Program-made: the position numbers and the translations under genes | Shown: positions 60,747-64,000 of the stretch, piece after piece | Layout: each line of letters opens with the position of its first letter | Numbering within the stretch: position 1 is the first letter of the stretch | Notes under the pieces: model-generated | What the model was told of the DNA's origin: nothing | Seen by the model: only the letters and a program-made list of their open reading frames with translations | The model's database searches: none | NCBI RefSeq assembly: GCF_029946515.1 | Contig: NZ_JARZHH010000058.1 | Location: 1 to 64,000, forward strand | From: Polyangium sp. 6x1 | GTDB taxonomy: Bacteria > Myxococcota_A > Polyangia > Polyangiales > Polyangiaceae | Reading direction: 5' to 3' | Length of the DNA stretch: 64,000 bases

Positions 60747-60851
60747 TGGAAGAACTGCGCATCGCGCAGTTCTTCCACGAAAGGTCCAGGGCTGGCCCTG
60801 GTCCGGGTCGAGGGGCGGATAGCCCCCGCGGGGTCCGGGGCAGCGCCCCGG
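60747..60851 (+). repeat. Four-hairpin intergenic element, copy C
   Basis: Hairpins: 14-bp stem with ATC loop (60747-60777), CCAGGGC stem with TG loop (60786-60801), a 5-bp GGGGC/GCCCC stem with GGATA loop (60812-60826), and CCGGGGC stem with AGC loop (60835-60851). The core of its first hairpin is the exact reverse complement of that in copy B. Confidence 0.85.
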
Positions 60852-60963
60852 CGCGGCGGCCTGCGACGAGAGAGAGCTGTTGGGGGTGACGTAACGTTTG
60901 TGCGATGATGGGTCTGAGGCGCGAGATCGCGCTGCGATTTCAGGCGCGGGAGCCTGCGAGAGC

Positions 60964-61221
60964 ATGTCGGGGAAGGTCAAGCAGATCATCGACGCCATCG
61001 TCGCTCATCGCTCGCGGGGCAACCCGACGATGGCGGGGTTCGTCCGCGCGAAGCTCATGCTGAAGGGCATCGATCCTTCGAAGCACACGGACACTTCCTC
61101 TGACGATCCTGAGGTCCTGCGCAAGCTCGAGGCCCTCGCGCGTGAGCTCGGTGTTGATTTGCCTGGACCGGGCGCGGGTGTGTCGTGGCGACCGCCGCCG
61201 TCCTCGGGCTCGCATCGCTAG
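60964..61221 (+). CDS. Small cytoplasmic protein, unknown
   Basis: An 85-residue protein starting MSGKVKQIIDAIVAHRSRG. It is mostly helical and basic in its first half (TMAGFVRAKLMLKGIDP) with a Pro/Ser-rich tail. It lacks signal or membrane segments. No family is recognised. It is followed by the FIST gene after 33 nt, so they may be co-transcribed. An upstream in-frame extension is rejected for lack of SD. Confidence 0.6.
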   Translation: MSGKVKQIIDAIVAHRSRGNPTMAGFVRAKLMLKGIDPSKHTDTSSDDPEVLRKLEALARELGVDLPGPGAGVSWRPPPSSGSHR

Positions 61222-61254
61222 CATCGTCGAGAGCGCGCAGGGAGGATTGTCAAC

Positions 61255-62361
61255 GTGCCCGTTCGAACTGCTCATGCGACCGAGATCGGCGCAGACGACG
61301 TTGCGCGCCGGATGCGCGCGGAGCTCGCCTCGGTCGAGCCTGTCGTGGTCTTGTACTTCGCGGGTGGCCGCCGCGATCCACGCGCGCTCGCCGAGGCGAT
61401 GCAGCGTGCGTTTCCGGGCGCGCTCGTGGTTGGTTGCACGACGGCTGGGGAGCGCGAGGGACGCGCTTGGCGCAAGGGCTCGGTCGTTGCGATGGCGCTC
61501 GGCGCCGAGGTCGTGCGGGATGCGGCTGTTGCCGTGATCGAAAACCTCCGCGGGCGTGCGGACGTGAAGGACGCGCTCGCGCCGCTCGAGGCGCACTTTG
61601 GCCGTCCCCTCGCGAGCTTGGATCCCTCGCGCCACGTGGGCCTCCTGCTCGTCGACGGCCTCTGCATGGCCGAGGATCGCCTCATGGATCGGCTCGGCGA
61701 CCTCACCGACATCCCGATCCTCGGCGGCTCGGCTGGCGATGACCTCGCCTTCGCTTCCACGTGGGTCGCGAAGGATGGCACGGCGTACACGAACGCTGCG
61801 GTCCTGCTCCTGCTCGAGCCTGCCGTGCCGTTCCGCGCGCTCAAGACGCAGAGCTTTCGCCCCCTCGATCGCACGCTTCGCGTCACGGCTTGCGACGAGG
61901 CGACGCGCGTCGTGCATGCGTTCGACGGCAAACCTGCGGCGGCGCGGTACGCCGAGGTGCTCGGGATCTCGGCGGACGAGCTCGCGGATCACTTCCAGCG
62001 CCACCCGCTCGGCTTGATGGTCGGCGACGAACCTTTCGTGCGCAGCCCGCAGCAGCTCCGCGGCGAGAGCGTCGTCTTTTACTGCAACGTCCCCGAGGGC
62101 ACGGTCCTCACCGTGCTCGAAGCGAGTGACATCGTGGAGGACACGCGCCGCGCGCTCGCGACGGCCCGCGAGGAGCTCGGTGGCGCGTCGGCGCTCGTCG
62201 ACTTCGACTGCGTCTTGCGCACGCTCGAGATCGAGACGCGGGGCCTCGTCGAGCCGTATGGCGCTCTCTTCGAGGGTGTCCCGACGGTCGGGTTCAGCAC
62301 GTACGGCGAGCAGTTCGTCGGTCACGTGAACCAGACGGCCACGATGCTCCTGCTCGGCTGA
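61255..62361 (+). CDS. FIST-domain sensor protein
   Basis: A 368-residue cytoplasmic protein. It combines FIST N (about residues 25-220; VVVLYFAGG, GCTTAGE, LLVDGLCMAEDRL and ILGGSAGDDLAF) and FIST C (about 225-350; FYCNVPEGTVLTVLEASD, FEGVPTVGFSTYGEQF). FIST domains are small-ligand sensors often coupled to kinases or methyl-accepting proteins. It has no output domain of its own. GTG start with GGAGGA upstream. Ligand unknown. Confidence 0.9.
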   Translation: MPVRTAHATEIGADDVARRMRAELASVEPVVVLYFAGGRRDPRALAEAMQRAFPGALVVGCTTAGEREGRAWRKGSVVAMALGAEVVRDAAVAVIENLRGRADVKDALAPLEAHFGRPLASLDPSRHVGLLLVDGLCMAEDRLMDRLGDLTDIPILGGSAGDDLAFASTWVAKDGTAYTNAAVLLLLEPAVPFRALKTQSFRPLDRTLRVTACDEATRVVHAFDGKPAAARYAEVLGISADELADHFQRHPLGLMVGDEPFVRSPQQLRGESVVFYCNVPEGTVLTVLEASDIVEDTRRALATAREELGGASALVDFDCVLRTLEIETRGLVEPYGALFEGVPTVGFSTYGEQFVGHVNQTATMLLLG

Positions 62362-62426
62362 TCGCCTCTCGGACGAGCTCGCCGTGGGGCTTCCGGGCTG
62401 CCTGTCGGGGCTCCATCTGCCTCCGC

Positions 62427-63215
62427 ATGGCGTTCGCGGGGATCCTCTTCGACGTGGATGGCGTGCTCGTCGATTCGCCGCACGAGCGAGCCTGGCGGGA
62501 GACTTTGGAGGAGCTCATGCGCGGCCCGTGGAGCGACCTCGCGGCGCAGTCGCGGTACACGCCCGAGCGGTTCACCACGGCGGTTTACCAGGAGCTCGTC
62601 GCGGGCAAACCTCGCGAGGACGGGGCGCGCGCGGCGCTCGAATACTTCGGCGTTCCGAGCGCCGCCGCGCGCGCTGCGGAGTACGGCGCGGCGAAGCAGG
62701 CGAAGATCCTGAAGCTCATCGAGGAAGGCGCGTTCCAGGCCTTCCCCGACGCGCTGCGGTTCGTGCTCGCCGTGCGCGACATGGGCTTGCCGATGGCGGT
62801 CGCGTCGTCGTCGAAGAACGCGAACGAGCTACTCGCGCGGATCGTCGTGCCCGAGCCCATGCCGGGCATTCGTCCGGATCCGCTCGGCAAAGAGCCGGGC
62901 ACGACGCTCATCGACCTCTTCGACGCGAACGTCTGCGGACGGACGTTCCCCCGGGGCAAACCGTACCCGGACATCTTCCTCGGGGCCGCGGCGGGGCTCG
63001 GCGTGCGGCCCGAGGCAGCGCTCGTGGTCGAGGACGCGTCGTCGGGGGTTCAGGCGGCGAAGGCGGGCGGGATGCGGGCGCTCGGGGTGGCGCGGCTCGG
63101 CGATGCCGAGCTCTTGCGGGCGGCGGGGGCGGACCTCGTGGTGGAGTCGCTCGACGAGGTGGACCGGGACGCGCTCGCGCGGGGGACGCTCGCGCGCATC
63201 AGGAAGGCGGCGTGA
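62427..63215 (+). CDS. HAD-superfamily hydrolase (beta-phosphoglucomutase-like)
   Basis: A 262-residue HAD protein. Motif I FDVDGVLVDS with catalytic Asp pair is at residue 9; motif II is AVASSSKN; motif III Lys in GKPYPDIFL; motif IV VVEDASSGVQAAKAGG. The helical cap is in residues about 18-90. The F-D-x-D-G-V-L-V-D pattern and VEDAxxGxxAA fit the beta-phosphoglucomutase / phosphoglycolate-phosphatase group. Exact substrate is unknown. An insertion near residue 150 (DPLGKEPGTTLIDLF) is not typical. Confidence 0.88.
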   Translation: MAFAGILFDVDGVLVDSPHERAWRETLEELMRGPWSDLAAQSRYTPERFTTAVYQELVAGKPREDGARAALEYFGVPSAAARAAEYGAAKQAKILKLIEEGAFQAFPDALRFVLAVRDMGLPMAVASSSKNANELLARIVVPEPMPGIRPDPLGKEPGTTLIDLFDANVCGRTFPRGKPYPDIFLGAAAGLGVRPEAALVVEDASSGVQAAKAGGMRALGVARLGDAELLRAAGADLVVESLDEVDRDALARGTLARIRKAA

Positions 63216-64000
63216 TCAGGAAAGACCACGCAGCATCAGGTTCCAGTACATCCAGGGCAGCCCGTACCGCTTCAGCAGGTACATGTCGTACCGCTCCTTC
63301 ATCGTGTCGATGAGCGGGATCGACGGCGTGGGTTTGCCGCTGTAATCGAACTCGGCGAGCAGCATCGTGTCGTACGACGTGACGAGCGGGCACGAGGCAT
63401 AACCGTCGTACTTCGCCAGAGGCTCCTTGCCGTTCATGACGGCGAGCAGGTTCTCCACGAGGACTGGCGCCTCCTTGCGGATGGCCGCGCCCGTGCGCGA
63501 GGTCGGCAGCTCCGAGGCGTCCCCGAGCGCGAAGACGTTCGGGTAATCGGGGTTCTGCATCGTGTGCTTGTCGGCCTTCGCCCAGCCCTTGTTCGGGCCG
63601 TCCTTGTGCGCGATCGGGCTCCGCTTGATGAAATCGGGCGCGCTTTGCGGCGGCACGACGTGCATCATGTCGTATCGAACCGTCTCCCGCGCGCCGGCCG
63701 CATTCCCCATGACGGCGAAGACCGCCTCCTTCCGGTCCGGATGCACCTCGACCAGGTTGCGCTCGAATTTCGTCTGGATGCCGTACCGCTCGACGACCTG
63801 CTCGAGCACGGCGCGGTACTCCGCGACCCCGAAGATCGCCTTTTGCCCCGAGCCGAGGACCACGCTCGACCGATCGAGCACGCCCGTCTTGCGCCAGTGA
63901 TCGCAGGCGAGGTAGGTGATCTTTTGCGGCGCGCCTGCGCATTTGATCGGCCCCGCGGGGTGCGTGAAAAGCGCCGTCCCGCCGTGGAACGACTCGATGA
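63216..64000 (-). CDS. Sulfide:quinone reductase-like flavoprotein, 3' part
   Basis: The C-terminal ~260 residues of a NAD(P)/FAD-dependent oxidoreductase; the N-terminus is off the right edge. IKCAGAPQKITYLACDHW contains the redox Cys of the sulfide:quinone reductase / flavocytochrome family. VHPDRKEAVFAVMGN and MMHVVPPQSAPDF follow, then the FAD-closing LGDASELPTSRTGAAIRKEAP. The C-terminal GYASCPLVTSYD carries another conserved Cys. The ending has amphipathic helices for membrane binding. Enzyme class is fairly certain, substrate not. Confidence 0.85.
   Translation of the reverse strand, partial: IESFHGGTALFTHPAGPIKCAGAPQKITYLACDHWRKTGVLDRSSVVLGSGQKAIFGVAEYRAVLEQVVERYGIQTKFERNLVEVHPDRKEAVFAVMGNAAGARETVRYDMMHVVPPQSAPDFIKRSPIAHKDGPNKGWAKADKHTMQNPDYPNVFALGDASELPTSRTGAAIRKEAPVLVENLLAVMNGKEPLAKYDGYASCPLVTSYDTMLLAEFDYSGKPTPSIPLIDTMKERYDMYLLKRYGLPWMYWNLMLRGLS

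Overview
The window is about 69-70% GC, with long high-GC3 genes, many lipoproteins carrying Gly/Ser-rich linkers, FG-GAP and EGF-like surface proteins, Ser/Thr protein kinases, an FHA-type sigma-54 activator and a large set of cellulases. This combination points to a cellulolytic myxobacterium of the Polyangiales (Polyangium/Sorangium-like). The genus is an inference. No rRNA, tRNA or CRISPR array was found.

Left part (1-21 kb). A truncated IS3-family insertion sequence sits at the left edge. It is followed by a membrane protein, two large FG-GAP repeat lipoproteins (one with EGF modules), a roughly 1 kb stretch without a convincing gene, and an MFP-RND efflux pair. Then come small unknown genes and lipoproteins, and an FHA-GAF-AAA+ sigma-54 activator. 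Between this activator and a divergent Cys-rich lipoprotein gene lie a perfect -24/-12 promoter (facing the lipoprotein gene) and two 28-bp repeats that look like its enhancer. A Ser/Thr kinase with a TolB-like and TPR sensor half follows.

Middle part (21-33.7 kb). Two small unknown genes lie next to a 43-bp (86-bp higher-order) tandem repeat. A four-gene translationally coupled operon follows, in transcription order FAD oxidoreductase - NUDIX - HAD phosphatase - MFS exporter, with a possible sigma-54 promoter. Next are a glycogen branching enzyme (glgB) divergent from a hybrid histidine kinase, small lipoproteins, an ExbD-like protein, and decayed fragments of a LysR regulator and a receiver domain.

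Cellulose locus (33.7-56.2 kb). One arm on the minus strand encodes a CBM3 lipoprotein and a GH5 cellulase. Divergent from it is a complete Dpp/Opp-type ABC importer (binding protein, two permeases, two ATPases) followed by a GH1 beta-glucosidase. A second minus-strand arm encodes a lipoprotein with a c-type heme motif and TolB-like repeats, a TPR outer-membrane protein, a putative porin, two CBM11-like lipoproteins, a GH9 endoglucanase and another GH5. Divergent from that arm are a GH6 cellulase and an AmpG-like transporter. The inferred path is secreted or surface cellulases, then porin, then periplasmic binding protein and ABC uptake, then cytoplasmic GH1 hydrolysis to glucose.

Right part (56.2-64 kb). 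A small secreted protein, an aldehyde dehydrogenase, a zinc-ribbon Ser/Thr kinase with a coiled-coil tail, a small protein, a FIST sensor protein, a HAD hydrolase and the 3' part of a sulfide:quinone reductase-like flavoprotein (cut by the window edge). Three copies of a structured intergenic element with four hairpins and compensatory base changes lie at 42.7 kb and 60.6-60.9 kb, the latter two as an inverted pair.
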